From positions 62,001-126,000 of the forward strand of contig CAUYUJ010017846.1 in NCBI GenBank assembly GCA_963575745.1: DNA of 64,000 bases, written 5' to 3'. Positions 52,965-63,723 of this stretch are shown piece after piece. The first letter of the stretch is position 1; every line of letters begins with the position of its first letter. Position numbers and translations under genes: made by a program. Under the pieces are notes generated by a model. The model made no database searches. It saw only the letters and a list, made by a program, of their open reading frames with translations, and was not told the origin of the DNA. This DNA comes from Prorocentrum cordatum (lineage: Eukaryota > Sar > Dinophyceae > Prorocentrales > Prorocentraceae).

Positions 52965-55320
52965 GTTGTAAAAAGTTTCAGGCGGGCGACGGTGGATCGC
53001 GTTCCGTCGCGCGCGTCGTGCGCCGTGCCTTGCAGCGCGCATGGCGCCGAGTCGTTCTCTGTGCGTGCGTTACGTATGTTTGTTTGCGGCGCCGTGCCGT
53101 ACACATTCCCGCGCCGCGGTTTGCCGAGTACGCGTGATGGAATTGTGCCGTGCGGTGTTGCGTGCGTTTGGCCCCGTGCCCTATGGTGTCGTGCGCTGTT
53201 GGTGGCGGGTGCGCGTGGTGCCGTGTGTGCGTGGAGCGGTCGTTTTCTCCCAAATGACATACAAAGATGTCGTATTTGTAATGGACGAGCGGTGCGCGGA
53301 GTTGTTGGGGTACCTGCCGCGACGGTCTTTGGTCTTTGAATCTGATTTGCAACATGACTAGGACCAGTCGCAATTGGTTGCGTCTGCATGGCCGACGTCT
53401 CTCGCACCGTCGCCCGCAGGATCATCAGTACCATTGCCGTGAGGTTCTTGAGCACGCTCACAGGTACACCGACAAGGAGGTCGAGGCTTGTTGCCAGGCC
53501 AGGCCGCAGGGGGACATCATAGGCCTCACCTGCATAGCACAGGGGGGAGGTGGATAGAGAGAGAGAGAGAGACAAAAATGAGAGAGAGAGAGAGAGAGGC
53601 AGAGAGAGAGGAAGGCGTGAGTGAAGGAAGGAAGCAAGCAAGCAAGGAGGGAAGGAGCGACCGAGGCAGGGAGGAGGAGCGGGGGGGCGGAGCAGGGCGG
53701 GCCGCCGGGCCTGCGCCCTGGGGGGGCGGGGGGCGGGGCCTGGCCCGCCCAGGTCTTGACGGGTGGTGGTGGCCGGGTGGGAGGCCGTGGTGGGCGGTGG
53801 GCGTCGGAGGGTGGCCGGAGGGCAGCGGGTGGGCCACGAGCGGGTGGGTGGTGGGCGGGCAGAGGGCGGCGGGCTGCTGGTTCGTCGTGGTGACGATGGG
53901 GTGTGGGCGGCCTGTGGGCGGTTGGCGGTGGACCGCGGGTGGTCGCGCCTTTCTCCTCCGACGGGCGTGGTGGGGACGCTGGAGTGGTCTGGTGCCTCAC
54001 CCACTACCCTGTGCGTTCCCTCGTCATCCTTGCCCCCCTCCGCTCCCTTCGCCATCCTCCTCCCACCGTCCAACCCCTGCCCCCCCCCCCTCCCCCGCCC
54101 TCCTCCTATATCCTCTCTCCTCCTCTCTCCTCCTCTTCCCCGCTCCTCGAGGACCGCTCCTCCTCCTCCTTTTCCTATGCAGATCCCTTTCACTCGAAGG
54201 GGGAACCGTTCGTCCTTCTCGCGAGACAAGAGCCACAGGTTATTTGCCGTTGGGTCTCGCGCGGCCCAAAACTACAAAGCCGGGCGCGGAGTCTCGACTG
54301 CCAAGGTTTGGTTCCTTCGACGCCCATTCCAGGGTGGTTTCACGCTGCGAAACTAGCCATCGGCGCTGGCCATTGAGGATAACCCGCCGCGTGACGGTAC
54401 GAGCCCGCCTTCTTTCGCAGCGGATTTCGACGACAACAGCAATCGTTTTAAGCTTGTTAATTTTCATCTGCCCGCGGATAAATGAACATGTATATTCCCG
54501 AGCCCTCGATACCCGCCCACTTCGTCTTCGATCGTGCCCCTCTTGGGGGTATACCTTTCTTACCTGCCACGCATACTTGGAGCAGCCACTGAAACAGGCA
54601 AGGGAAGGAGGAAGGAAGAGACCAAGGGGGAGGGAGAAGCATGGAGCACGAGAGAGATTTGCTGGAGGGGGGCTAGGAGCAGGACTTCAAGCGGCAGAAC
54701 CCGACGGGCGGGTCTGGCGGGCGGACCATAACGGGCAGGTCGGGCGGGCGGACACAAACGGCCGAGTCGAGCGGGCGGGTCGTTGAAGCGTCAATCCAAC
54801 ATGAATCGTAAGGAATGTTCGAGCGATAGCGCGATTCTCAAGCAAATCGCTACGAAATCCAAAGCGAGAGCGTGGTTCCTGCGAGTCGAGGGCGTGGCGC
54901 CGCAATACATTCAGAGGAAGTCTTACGCGAGAACGCGAGTCCTGGATAAACTGTGCGGCTGTCCCGCGCGAGAGCGCGATTGTGAAATAGATCGCAAGGA
55001 GGTATCAGGCCGGAGCCGTTGTTGTTGCTGGTGTAGGTCGGGGGCCAGGGGCGCAGTTCGGTGACCCCAAACTGGTAGGTTTGTGAATGGGCCCTTTGCA
55101 TCTGCTGGGGCCCAGCAGCGTGCAGACCGAAGCTGACCAACTCCTCCCAACCTCCAACACCTCATATTATCCTTCTCTTTGTAGATCACCACCTCCCTTC
55201 ATCCTGTGTCTTCTCCTCTTTCTGTGTTTCGTTGTTTATCTTCTCCATGTCAGCTTCTTCCCATCTCTCCTTAGTTGCCGCCCGAGGATTTAATCTTCCC
55301 CCCCCTCCGCGGCGTCCATT
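52965..55320. other. Spacer with GA tract, no convincing gene
   Basis: GTGCCGTGCG-type irregular repeats at 52990-53240 and a GA run at 53550-53600. GGGTGG-rich DNA follows to 53950, then pyrimidine-rich DNA 54040-54180. The 432-codon + frame at 53488 is Gly/Arg/Trp-rich and unsupported. A small frame ending at 53360 reads MTYKDVVFVMDERCAELLGY but stands alone. Confidence 0.4.
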
Positions 55321-55334
55321 ACACGCATCAAGAC

Positions 55335-55398
55335 AGAAAAGGGAAGGAGGAGGAGGAGGAAGAGGAGGAGGAGGAGGATATGGAGGAGAAGGAGGATT
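55335..55398. repeat. GGA microsatellite
   Basis: AGGAGGAGG run upstream of the large ORF. Confidence 0.85.
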
Positions 55399-55713
55399 CA
55401 ATGCCCGCGTCTGCGGAAGCACGCCAAACGAGCCTCCAAGAGACCCTGATCGGCATCACATTCAAAACACGCAAAAATATGGAGCCTCTGGCAAACCGAC
55501 TCAGTCTGGTCCCGTCTGCACTTCGAGAGGCCCCGAAAATGTGCCCGATGATGGTCTTGAGCAGAGCAGAGTCAACATCTTGTCAAACGAGAAACCATTT
55601 CGCCTCTCAGATTGAAGCGCCCATCCGTCTGCATTTTTTCTTCTTCGGATCTGCCAGTAGTCCACTGTGGCTCAAGTTGCATGTCTAGCCAATTGTAGCC
55701 GAATGTAGCTTCG

Positions 55714-58700
55714 ATGCTTGTATCTTTGATGATTAATGTCTTCTTGGTGTCAGGGCCTCGCGAATTCAGAAGCACTGCTGCTCGGCCCTTCTCCTGGGCA
55801 GGTGTTTCGGGGCGGCACAGGGTGAAACGTTCACTCGAAGCAGATGGCGATGGCGAGGTGACATCGGGGAGGGTCATCGCTGCAGCCCGAGTCTCGCCAG
55901 CATTTCAGAACCACTTCGCGAAACCTTTAGATGCCTGCCAGCAGCGGTATGCAGATTACTGGGACGCGCACGGTGTCCCTGAGGATCAGATTTGGTTTTG
56001 GAGCATACTGGAACTCCAAGTGTTGGAACAATATGTGCATTCGAAACTTTTCGCTGTGGAATCGCATAAGTGTCAGACGTATTGTTGGTTCCAGCCAGAT
56101 GAAGCAAAAGAGCTCTTCAACCTCACCCCTGACTGCAATTGGTTGCGCCGATATCCGAAGCTCGGCTGTGTTGTGCCACCCCCATTTTGCAATTCTATCG
56201 CCGGAGGTGGTGATCGCAGCATTGCTCTTCCATCGCCTTGGTGTCCAGGGTATCTGGGTTCTCCGAAGTGGTTGCAGAGCAAGTTTGGTAGCAGAGTTCA
56301 AGCGAGTTTCGCTGCTACAGTCCCGCCCCATCAGGCGCCACCACGCGTCGAAGTCTGCGCTTTTGACGCGTCCATGGCGAGTTCTGGAATGAGTTCAATG
56401 CAGCGCGCAGTTCAAGAGTTTCCTGGGAGCTTCGGGCTTCTGTCGAAGTGGATTGCGCTGATGAAGCAGACGCACTTGCGACGGCCTGGCGGAGGATTTT
56501 TTGTCAAGCGGATGCGTTCTGCCAGTGAGATGCTGAGCTTCCTTAGGTTGGCCAAGCACTTGAGGAATTCTGACACCATGGGCGCAGTGTTGCAACGATC
56601 GTGCGAGATTCTTTTCCCGCCGAACGCCGCTAGAGGCATGATCGAAGACCTGAGGAAGCAACCGCCTCCGACAAAATCTGATATAAGTCGAGCTCGCCTC
56701 ACCGCTGATGTGTCCTTGATGACGTGGTACAGGGTGCAACACTGGAAGCAGTTAGCATCGAAACAAGTTTTTGTTCGGTATATCAGTTGGGATTCATCTC
56801 CACAGCATGGCCGCGATTATGTCATGTGCATTGTGCGGTCGATTCCACAAGTGGACGTCCCTGCCATGTACGAGGCCTTTCTTCAATTAGAAGATTTGTG
56901 GTACAGGCGGCCTGACGAGGACGCCGACGTCAACGCCTTGATGGGCCACGACAGGTACGACAAAGAACTGAAGATCATGGACTGCATCCGACGTGGAATA
57001 TCAGATCACGCGCTCCCTGCGGTGTGCGTGGGTTTCGGCAGAAGCAGCTTTGCCCATAAGTATTGCACTCTCCTTCATGCAGCTCGCTTAGAGCATTTCT
57101 CGAATACTTCTTTGGCGAAGTGGTTTTCCGAGATTATTTTGAATATGTCGGATTACGGTGTGGAGAGATTCCTGAGCAGAGTGAAACCGATGTCATCGCA
57201 AAGACTCATTCCATATTTTACTGATACGCCACCTGACATTGTGAAGTCACTGCTGGAGGAGATGGAAGGACAATCGCATGAGCATGGCGACTCGGTCTGG
57301 GAGGAGCCAATCGAGGATGATCCATCCGACGCCAGATTAGAAGAGTGCGTCTTCGAGGACGTTGGCGACGGCGAAGACCTCGGCGTCGACGATGCTCTCG
57401 CTGTATTCGAAGTAGCTCCAGAGGAGGTCGACATCAATTTGGACATGATGCTCGAATTGCCTGCTTTGCACCACCTGATTGATAACGCAACCGCTGGGCT
57501 TGATGATGCTATGTGTAATTACACAGACATGGTTGACAGGGGTAGAAAACTTTGCAAGGCGATCAGGAGGAAAGACACGCGCGATAAAATCTTAGAGGTC
57601 TGTTTTCGCGATCCGATTGGGAGGCAATTCCGCAAGGCCATATACCAGTTCAAGGGTCACATGCATCCTGGCCGGTGGGGCACCGTGGCTTTCACTGCCC
57701 CTCGCTTGCTTGAGATGGAGCGCATCTTACGCTATGGATTCAATCGAGATCTCCTTGGCAACGGCCAAGACGTGAGAGAGCTGTTCGATGCAGCTCACGA
57801 TGCAATTCACGATGATATGTTTTGGAGTTGGTGGGCGATGGTCGAGCACATCTGCGTGTGTCTTCGTCGAGCTTCTAACTGGGTTTATTCTTGCAGCTGT
57901 CACTGGCACCTCATGCAGAAGGGCAAGGACAGCGTGCCCAACCAACTGTGGCGCCAATGGCAGCAGTGCCCCATGAGAGGGATGAGGTCTGCTGAGCTCT
58001 GCAACGGCGAATTCTTGATTGTACTTCGCGAGGCTGGAGGTACTTGCGCCGCCGAGCTTGCAATCGCACTCCCAAGGCAATTGTCTCCTGCGAGTAAAAA
58101 GGCGTTGCTCGATGAATTTGATTCGGGCGTGGCCCACGTTCTCTTCTATTGCGCCTTGAAGCTGTCGCACCTAGAACAATCGCCCTGGGCAGTATTCAAG
58201 CTGGCGCACTCCGATCCCCTGGTAGTTCAGTCTGCAGCGCCGCGGATTCTGGGATCACCCTGTGCACATCCTATGGTCTCTCGGTCGAAGTCGCCCCCCT
58301 TGCGTGAGTTAGCCGAGGAGTTGGTTCAGGGTAGAGATATCGTGGACCCAGAGATGAAGCCGCTTCTGCTGTATATTGCGTCTTTGCGCTTTGCGCCCAC
58401 GTCGGAGCGCCCAGCAGAGGGGCAGCACGCGAAAGTGCACAAGTACGGCCTGGGGAAATCGCATCGCACTGAAACTTATCAATCGTGGCACGTTCGAGAA
58501 CCAGAGTTTGAGGAGCACGTATTTTCACAGCCGTCTTTTTTGCAAACTATCGCTGCAATCTCGTCAACGCTGCCAAATGCAAAGGTCGCCGTGGAGGCCG
58601 CGGGGCTGCAAGGGCACCCCGCCCTTGCTAGGGCTGCAGTGGAAGAGGGGCTTGATGCTGTCACATACCGAGATCCCCTGCTGGGCAAAGTAATATATCA

Positions 58701-58941
58701 CGCCGATACTTGGTCGCTGTATTCGTGGACCCCGCCAGCGTTGGACGTGGCTCGAGACCCTGATGGCGGCATGCTCGCGCTTCCAGGTCCACCTGCTGGC
58801 GCCGATGGCCAACCTGCGCTCGGAGACGCGGGCGCGATCCAAGACGAGGCCCTTCTCTTGGAATATGGCGAGGAGGAGGAGGAGGAGAAGGCGCACTTAG
58901 GGGAGGAGGAGGATGAGGAGGAGGAGGGGGAGGAGGATTGA
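55714..58941 (+). CDS. DSSPQ-family large protein, candidate RNase-H-fold transposase or nuclease
   Basis: 1075 residues, uninterrupted. From memory it resembles a widespread family of unannotated dinoflagellate ORFs. Landmarks: YISWDSSPQHGRDY (Asp 360), ELPALHHLIDN (His 586-587), ILEVCFRDPIGRQFRKA and GRWGTVAF in a helical region. Next come a Cys/His cluster C727-x-C729-H730 with CPMRG (Cys 752), and RPAEGQHAKVHKYG (Glu 902). The order Asp ... HH ... CxCH ... Glu recalls hAT-like DDE transposases with an inserted metal-binding domain. That is inference, and the second acidic residue is not identified. About residues 1050-1075 are an acidic tail encoded by GAG repeats. The ATG at 55714 is the first in frame, but a TGTCAG before codon 14 could be a splice acceptor, so the true N-terminus may lie upstream. 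Three coding blocks of apparently the same gene follow. Confidence 0.75.
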   Translation: MLVSLMINVFLVSGPREFRSTAARPFSWAGVSGRHRVKRSLEADGDGEVTSGRVIAAARVSPAFQNHFAKPLDACQQRYADYWDAHGVPEDQIWFWSILELQVLEQYVHSKLFAVESHKCQTYCWFQPDEAKELFNLTPDCNWLRRYPKLGCVVPPPFCNSIAGGGDRSIALPSPWCPGYLGSPKWLQSKFGSRVQASFAATVPPHQAPPRVEVCAFDASMASSGMSSMQRAVQEFPGSFGLLSKWIALMKQTHLRRPGGGFFVKRMRSASEMLSFLRLAKHLRNSDTMGAVLQRSCEILFPPNAARGMIEDLRKQPPPTKSDISRARLTADVSLMTWYRVQHWKQLASKQVFVRYISWDSSPQHGRDYVMCIVRSIPQVDVPAMYEAFLQLEDLWYRRPDEDADVNALMGHDRYDKELKIMDCIRRGISDHALPAVCVGFGRSSFAHKYCTLLHAARLEHFSNTSLAKWFSEIILNMSDYGVERFLSRVKPMSSQRLIPYFTDTPPDIVKSLLEEMEGQSHEHGDSVWEEPIEDDPSDARLEECVFEDVGDGEDLGVDDALAVFEVAPEEVDINLDMMLELPALHHLIDNATAGLDDAMCNYTDMVDRGRKLCKAIRRKDTRDKILEVCFRDPIGRQFRKAIYQFKGHMHPGRWGTVAFTAPRLLEMERILRYGFNRDLLGNGQDVRELFDAAHDAIHDDMFWSWWAMVEHICVCLRRASNWVYSCSCHWHLMQKGKDSVPNQLWRQWQQCPMRGMRSAELCNGEFLIVLREAGGTCAAELAIALPRQLSPASKKALLDEFDSGVAHVLFYCALKLSHLEQSPWAVFKLAHSDPLVVQSAAPRILGSPCAHPMVSRSKSPPLRELAEELVQGRDIVDPEMKPLLLYIASLRFAPTSERPAEGQHAKVHKYGLGKSHRTETYQSWHVREPEFEEHVFSQPSFLQTIAAISSTLPNAKVAVEAAGLQGHPALARAAVEEGLDAVTYRDPLLGKVIYHADTWSLYSWTPPALDVARDPDGGMLALPGPPAGADGQPALGDAGAIQDEALLLEYGEEEEEEKAHLGEEEDEEEEGEED

Positions 58942-59100
58942 GGAGACGCGGGGGAGGAGGGGGAAGAGAAGAGGAGAAGAGGAGAAGGAGGAGGAAGAGA
59001 AGGAAGAGAAGAAAGAGAGAAGGCGGAGGGGGAGAATGAGGATGAGGAGGAGGAGGAACGCGAGGAGGAGGAGGAGGACGCACGCCCCCCTCCCCCCGTC
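58868..59100. repeat. GGA microsatellite
   Basis: GAGGAGGAG begins inside the last codons of the large ORF and runs past its stop. Confidence 0.9.
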
Positions 59101-59540
59101 CGTCCTGCATTCTCGCCATGCGCCCCGCCACCCCCTCCCAAGAATCAGCAGAGGGGATGTCGCAGGAACTCGCCAGGAATCAGCAAAGGGGAGATCCCAG
59201 GAACCAGCGCAGGCGAGACCCCAGGAATCATCCCCCCCCATCCCCCCTGGGTCCTGGGTCCTCTCCCCTTCCTTCCTCCCCCTTCTTCCCTTCGCCTTCC
59301 CCTTCGTCTTGTTGCGACTCCGCCCTTCGCCCTTGTCACCCCTGCCCCTTGCTGCTGCCTCGCGTCTGTTCTCTGCGAGCCCTCTCCCTCCATCATCTTC
59401 CCATTGCTCCTCGTAGTTCCCTACCTAGGCTCTGCCTAGAAGGGTGTTTACTCTCTTTGCTTAAAGGGGCCGGGCAGTGCTGCACGCCCTGGGCGGTTCC
59501 CCCGGTCCCCGCCCCGCGGTTCCCCCCAGTCCCCTGGGAG
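59101..59540. other. Spacer between coding blocks
   Basis: C-rich, with ATCAGCA.AGGGGA-type short repeats at 59145-59230. No coding support. Confidence 0.5.
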
Positions 59541-60285
59541 CTTTAGCCTTAGCTTTAGCTTTAGCTTAGCTTTAGCTTTAGCTGTAGTTTAGCTTTAGCT
59601 TAGCGTTTCGCTTAGCTTGTTGCTTAGCGTTTAGCTTAGCTTTAGCTTAGATTGAGCTTAGCTTTAGCTTAGCTTTACCTTAGCTTTAGCTTATCTTTAG
59701 CTTAGCTGTAGCTTAGCTTTAGCTTAGCTGTTGCTTAGCTTCAGCTTAGCTTTCGCTTAGCTTTAGCTTAGTGTTAGCTTAGCTTTAGCTTAGCTGCAGC
59801 TTAGCTTTAGCTTAGCTTCAGCTTAGATTCAGCTTAGCTTTAGCTTAGCTTTGTCTTAGCTTCAGCTTAGCTTCAGCTTAGCTTTAGCTTAGCTTCAGCT
59901 TGGCTTTAGCTTAGCTTTAGCTTAGCTTTAGCTTAGCTTCAGCTTATTTTCAGCTTAGCTTTAGCTTAGCTTTACCTTAGCCTTAGCTTAGCTGTAGCTT
60001 AGCTTTCGCTTAGCTTCAGCTTAGCTTCGGCTTAGCTTTAGCTTAGCTTCATCTGAGCTTTAGCTTAGCTTTAGCTTAGCTAGCTTTAGCTTAGCTAGCC
60101 TAGCTTTAACTTATATTTAGCTTAGCTTTAGCTTAGCTTCAGCTTAGCTTTAGCTTAGCTTTAGCTTAGTGTTAGCTTAGCCTTAGCTTAGCTTTAGCTT
60201 AGCTTTAGCTTAGCTTTAGCTTAGCTTTAGCTTAGTTTAGCTTAGCTTTAGCTTAGGTTTAGCTTAGCTTCAGCTTAGCTTTACT
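59541..60285. repeat. TTTAGCTTAGC satellite
   Basis: About 0.74 kb of an 11-bp unit TTTAGCTTAGC with CTTCAGCTTAG variants. Rich in AGCT, so partly self-complementary. It sits between two coding blocks of the DSSPQ gene. Confidence 0.95.
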
Positions 60286-60413
60286 GTTACTACTAGTGCT
60301 GCTTTCCTAGGGGCTCCAGCTCCTAGGTAGGGTCGCACTGGGATATTTTCTTTGGTTTCGCTCTCTGTCGCCTTGCCTCCTCCGAGGCAGCTGGAGATGG
60401 TGCTGGAGCCGTC

Positions 60414-60815
60414 GTGCACGGCGGACCCCCGCTCGACCAGCTTCTGGGCATAGTGCGAAAGCATTTCGGCATCCAAGATCTCCTGAAGAAATACCTTCTC
60501 CAATTCATTATACAACGTTTGCATCAGAGGACGGGCGAATACTTCAGCCTGCCTGCTCAGCGCGGAACTATTCAAACATTATTGTCTGTTCTTTCTGGCC
60601 AGGGGGGCCCTGCGTGGCAGGAGATCGAAGAGGCTTTCGGGGCGACCCCAACATCAAACGTCTTCGTCTTCAAAATCATCAGCACCAACCCGCAAGACCA
60701 CATCAGGCAGAGAACTTATTCGGAACAAGGCCTCCCCGCGGGCGCGGAATCTTCGCGGCAACCCAATCCTTATGAAGACCCGAACCCGCAAGTTTCAAGT
60801 GGGGCTATCCTTGAC
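60414..60815 (+). CDS. DSSPQ gene, second coding block
   Basis: The + frame reads QLLGIVRKHFGIQDLLKKYL, then GTIQTLLSVLSGQGGPAWQE and SNVFVFKIISTNPQDHIRQR. It is protein-like and in the same direction as the large ORF. The antisense frame 60270-60575 is also fairly protein-like, so strand is not certain for its first 160 bases. The part after 60575 is better on +. It ends in a C-run near 60835-60843. By position it would join the 55714 ORF to the block at 60922. Confidence 0.4.
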
Positions 60816-60921
60816 CTTTGGGCACCTGCCATCCCCCCCCCCCATGCAGCCCTGCGCGCGCGCCCGCCCGCCCGACAGTCGCCGGGGGTAGGTCGGACAT
60901 ATTTGGGCAAGAGCACGCTCG

Positions 60922-61800
60922 ATGAGCGATAAGGATTGGCTTGCTGCCTATATTCAAGCGCCCTCTTCCCCCCGCCCAGGGTTCCAACGCTGCGACGTCG
61001 TCGTGGCTCCTCGCAAAGCTGCCTGCGGTGGCCAGGGCTTGGGCCGAAACCATGTGCTCGTGCATGCCATGTCCTCTGGAGCTTTGAAGTGGTCTGAAGG
61101 GGGGGTTGTGATCCACCTGGCGTCCTTCAGTCTTGAACAACTCTGCCAGCTGCAGCGTTTTCGCAGCGAAGCGGACTTGGTGTACGCATTGGATGGTGAC
61201 TTGTTTAATTCTATCGACTTCCCGCTCGGATTCCCACATGGTAAGTTCAGTATCGTTCTTAATGATGTGATGAATGCCATATCTGGTCGCGAAGTTGTCA
61301 TTGACTTGCAACGCACATGCGATCAAGAGATCCAAGTGCTAGAGTTCCTGGCATCTAGTGGTTTCTTCAGCAGGAGCACGGATCGAAAGTGGTCACTTAC
61401 TGCTTATGGCAAAGCTGCAATCGTTGCGTGCAACACCCTGAGCGATCCAGAGTTGCTGGCGTTGCCAGAGTCGGATGCGTGCAGCGATTTCGAGAGCGCC
61501 AGCGTGTGGGAGTTGATTGTCATGATGAGTCAGCGGGGTTGGGGGCACAGCGTTGCTAAAGTTGATCCAAAGAGGCTTATTACCCCGTTCGACCCCGAGC
61601 AAGGCAACCGAATGTGGTACACGCAGTTCAGGGCAGCTGCCATCTCGAAAAGACACCTGTTCGCCTTGTTCAAGGAAGCCTCTGCCGTACCACACTTCGA
61701 CACGAAGGATGCGTATTCTGCCCTGCTTGGCGACGCTACCGAGCATCGACGCCAACGTGCCCGTGCGCGCCCCGCTCCCGCCGCCGATTGCCCCTCAGTC
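60922..61800 (+). CDS. DSSPQ gene, third coding block
   Basis: ORF of 330 codons to 61914; the supported part ends near 61800. It has GGVVIHLASFSLEQLCQLQR, LEFLASSGFFSRSTDRKWSL, SVWELIVMMSQRGWGHSV and MWYTQFRAAAISKRHLFALF. The order of a helical SxxEQL segment, a WSLTxxG turn, a xVWEL helix and a WYxxxxxxxxKxHL segment matches what I recall of the C-terminal half of the same dinoflagellate family. No catalytic residues are recognised. The tail after about residue 295 becomes CTTGGGGGCC minisatellite and is probably intron. Confidence 0.55.
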
Positions 61801-62055
61801 AATATCATCGCCATGATCTCTCGGTTTGTTAAAGCCTTCTTGGGGGCCCTTGGGGGTCTCGTCGGGGTCTGCGTTAGACCAGGGCACGTGCCGGGATGGG
61901 TGCTTGAAACTTGAAACGTCGTTTCCATGCACATGCCTGGTTTACGTGCAATCGCTGATCTCCTCTCCTGCGTCCGATCCGCCAACGTCGGTTGGGTCAG
62001 GTGGTATTCAGCTGATCTTTGCTCTGATATCTGTCTGTATATATTTCTTTTTGTT

Positions 62056-62067
<12 letters not shown>

Positions 62068-62105
<38 letters not shown>

Positions 62106-62126
62106 TCTCACTCTCTCTCTATGCGG
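62068..62126. repeat. (CT)n microsatellite
   Basis: CTCTCTCT run inside the presumed intron. Confidence 0.95.
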
Positions 62127-62384
62127 CTGGTTGGCATTATTGTCACGTGTCCCCGCTCTTCTCTACTCTGCCGTTGCGCTCAGTTCCTTGTCGGTCGGGT
62201 CTTCGCATGTATCTTGAAGAAGCCCCAATCACGAAATCGATGCAAGTTGAGCCAGGAGACATGGTTGGCGAATCAGGAGGAGCAGGAGGGGAAAGAGGAA
62301 CATGATGAGAAGCATGCTACGAGGGGAACATGGAGGGAAATGAGGCAAGAACGATAAGGGGTAAATGCGGCGATCATCGCGATG

Positions 62385-62470
62385 CTGATCAGGAGGAGGA
62401 GGAGAAGGACGAGGAGGGAGGGGGGGGGGGGGGGGAGGGGGAGGCGAGGAGGAACCAGGAGGGGGGCGGC
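62385..62470. repeat. Purine tract with long G run
   Basis: GGAGGAGGA followed by a G run at about 62418-62435. Confidence 0.85.
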
Positions 62471-62989
62471 CATAGTAGTCAGAGCGGGTGCCTCATGAAA
62501 GGTTGTTGGAATAATCTCGAGCCTTTGGTCACCCGAAATTGATTCTCTGGGCCCCAGGGGGATTCGTTGACCGCGTTCGTATGCATGCCCCTCTGGATCG
62601 CACGTCAAGTGCATGCGCATTCGGGCTCTCTTGAGTGCTCTTCGGGTCGCCCAAGAAGGTCTTCAGGGATGACAAGAAGGGCCCAAGGTGCTCGGGGTGG
62701 AGGGGCAAATTGCTCCTAAGAGGCTGTCAGTGCATGCTGGCAAGAGGAACGCAAGAGGACCCCAAGAGACACCAGTGGGTAGGTGACGGCAATGTGCACG
62801 TCATGCGCATGCGCATTGGAACTCTCTTGGAGATGCTTTATTGACTAGGGCTTCCCAACGAGGTCAAGGCAGTTCCGTGAGCCCACGCCCCTCCCCCAAA
62901 GAGTCCAGGAGGGTCCCAACATATGTATGTACCTGTCTGGGACACCGAGAAGAGCTACCCTGTTTTGCGCCCCAGGTATGCTGCTCCAG

Positions 62990-63723
62990 TGCGTCGACGA
63001 GGACGACATGGACGCCCTCGAGGCATCCCACCAGAAGGCAAAGCGCCGCCAGCCGCAGCAGGGGCGGGGCCTGGGCCAGGGACAAGCAGCGCTAGCATAT
63101 GATGAAGGTTTGTTGCCGGAGGATCTCATGCTTGATGATATGGTGACGAGGGCGGGCATATCAGCAATGATGATCAGGCAGACCGTGTCGTCGATCATGA
63201 TCAGTCTCAGCCCAGTGATTACGACCTAGATCCTGCCATAGGAATTGGCGCAGACGGTCCAGCCCCGTCGATGGAGCCAATGCCAGGGCCACCAGCCAAG
63301 CCAGAGTCAGAGGCCCTAGGGCCACCAGCCAAGCCAGAGTCAGAGGCCCCGAGGCCCAGACAGAAGCACCTCCAACCGAATCCCGATGTTGGGTTGAATG
63401 CAATGACAGCCGTCATGTCCAAAGGCGTCCGCGTTGGATGGGAGGCAGCATGCAGACATCCGCTGCACAATATCGATTCGAAATGCCGCTTGAGCCGCCG
63501 CTTTGGTGTGAGGACTGGGGTGGGGGAGGGGCAATTGTTTAGGATGCTAGAGATGTGGCTTGCGCGCGGCGCAGACCTACATGACAAACTGGATCACCTT
63601 TTTCTTTGGCAATCCATTCAGCTAGGTGGGCTAGATATTCCTGAAGATATTGAGCCAGCGACTGCTTTTTTTGACGCTGCTGGCAACGAGTTGCCACCGC
63701 CGAAGAGGCGCAGGAGAGCGTGA
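62990..63723 (+). CDS. DSSPQ gene, last coding block with zinc-type C-H-H-C motif
   Basis: From about 62990, after CTGCTCCAG, one frame gives CVDEDDMDALEASHQKAKRR and YDEGLLPEDLMLDD. Near 63139 reading passes to the frame that is open from 63139 to TGA at 63721-63723. This gives an acidic stretch (DHDQSQPSDYDLDP), a Pro-rich duplication (PPAKPESEA twice), and then GWEAACRHPLHN with Cys 61, His 63, His 66 and Cys 72, counted from the ATG at 63271. A helical end and a basic tail KRRRRA follow, which looks like a nuclear localisation signal. The frame change may be a short intron or a mutation. The final stop is followed by no further coding. Confidence 0.5.

Noticed and set aside
55572-55877. 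- strand frame of 101 codons including KTLIIKDTSIEATFGYNWLD
   Set aside because: Reasonable composition, but it overlaps the start of the large + strand ORF, and no motif or partner was found.
59541-60285. Telomere-like repeat
   Set aside because: The unit is TTTAGCTTAGC, not TTTAGGG, and it is internal.
60270-60575. - strand frame of 101 codons with protein-like composition
   Set aside because: Starts at TTG and ends in the satellite; the + strand reading continues into the next coding block, so + is preferred, though not proven.
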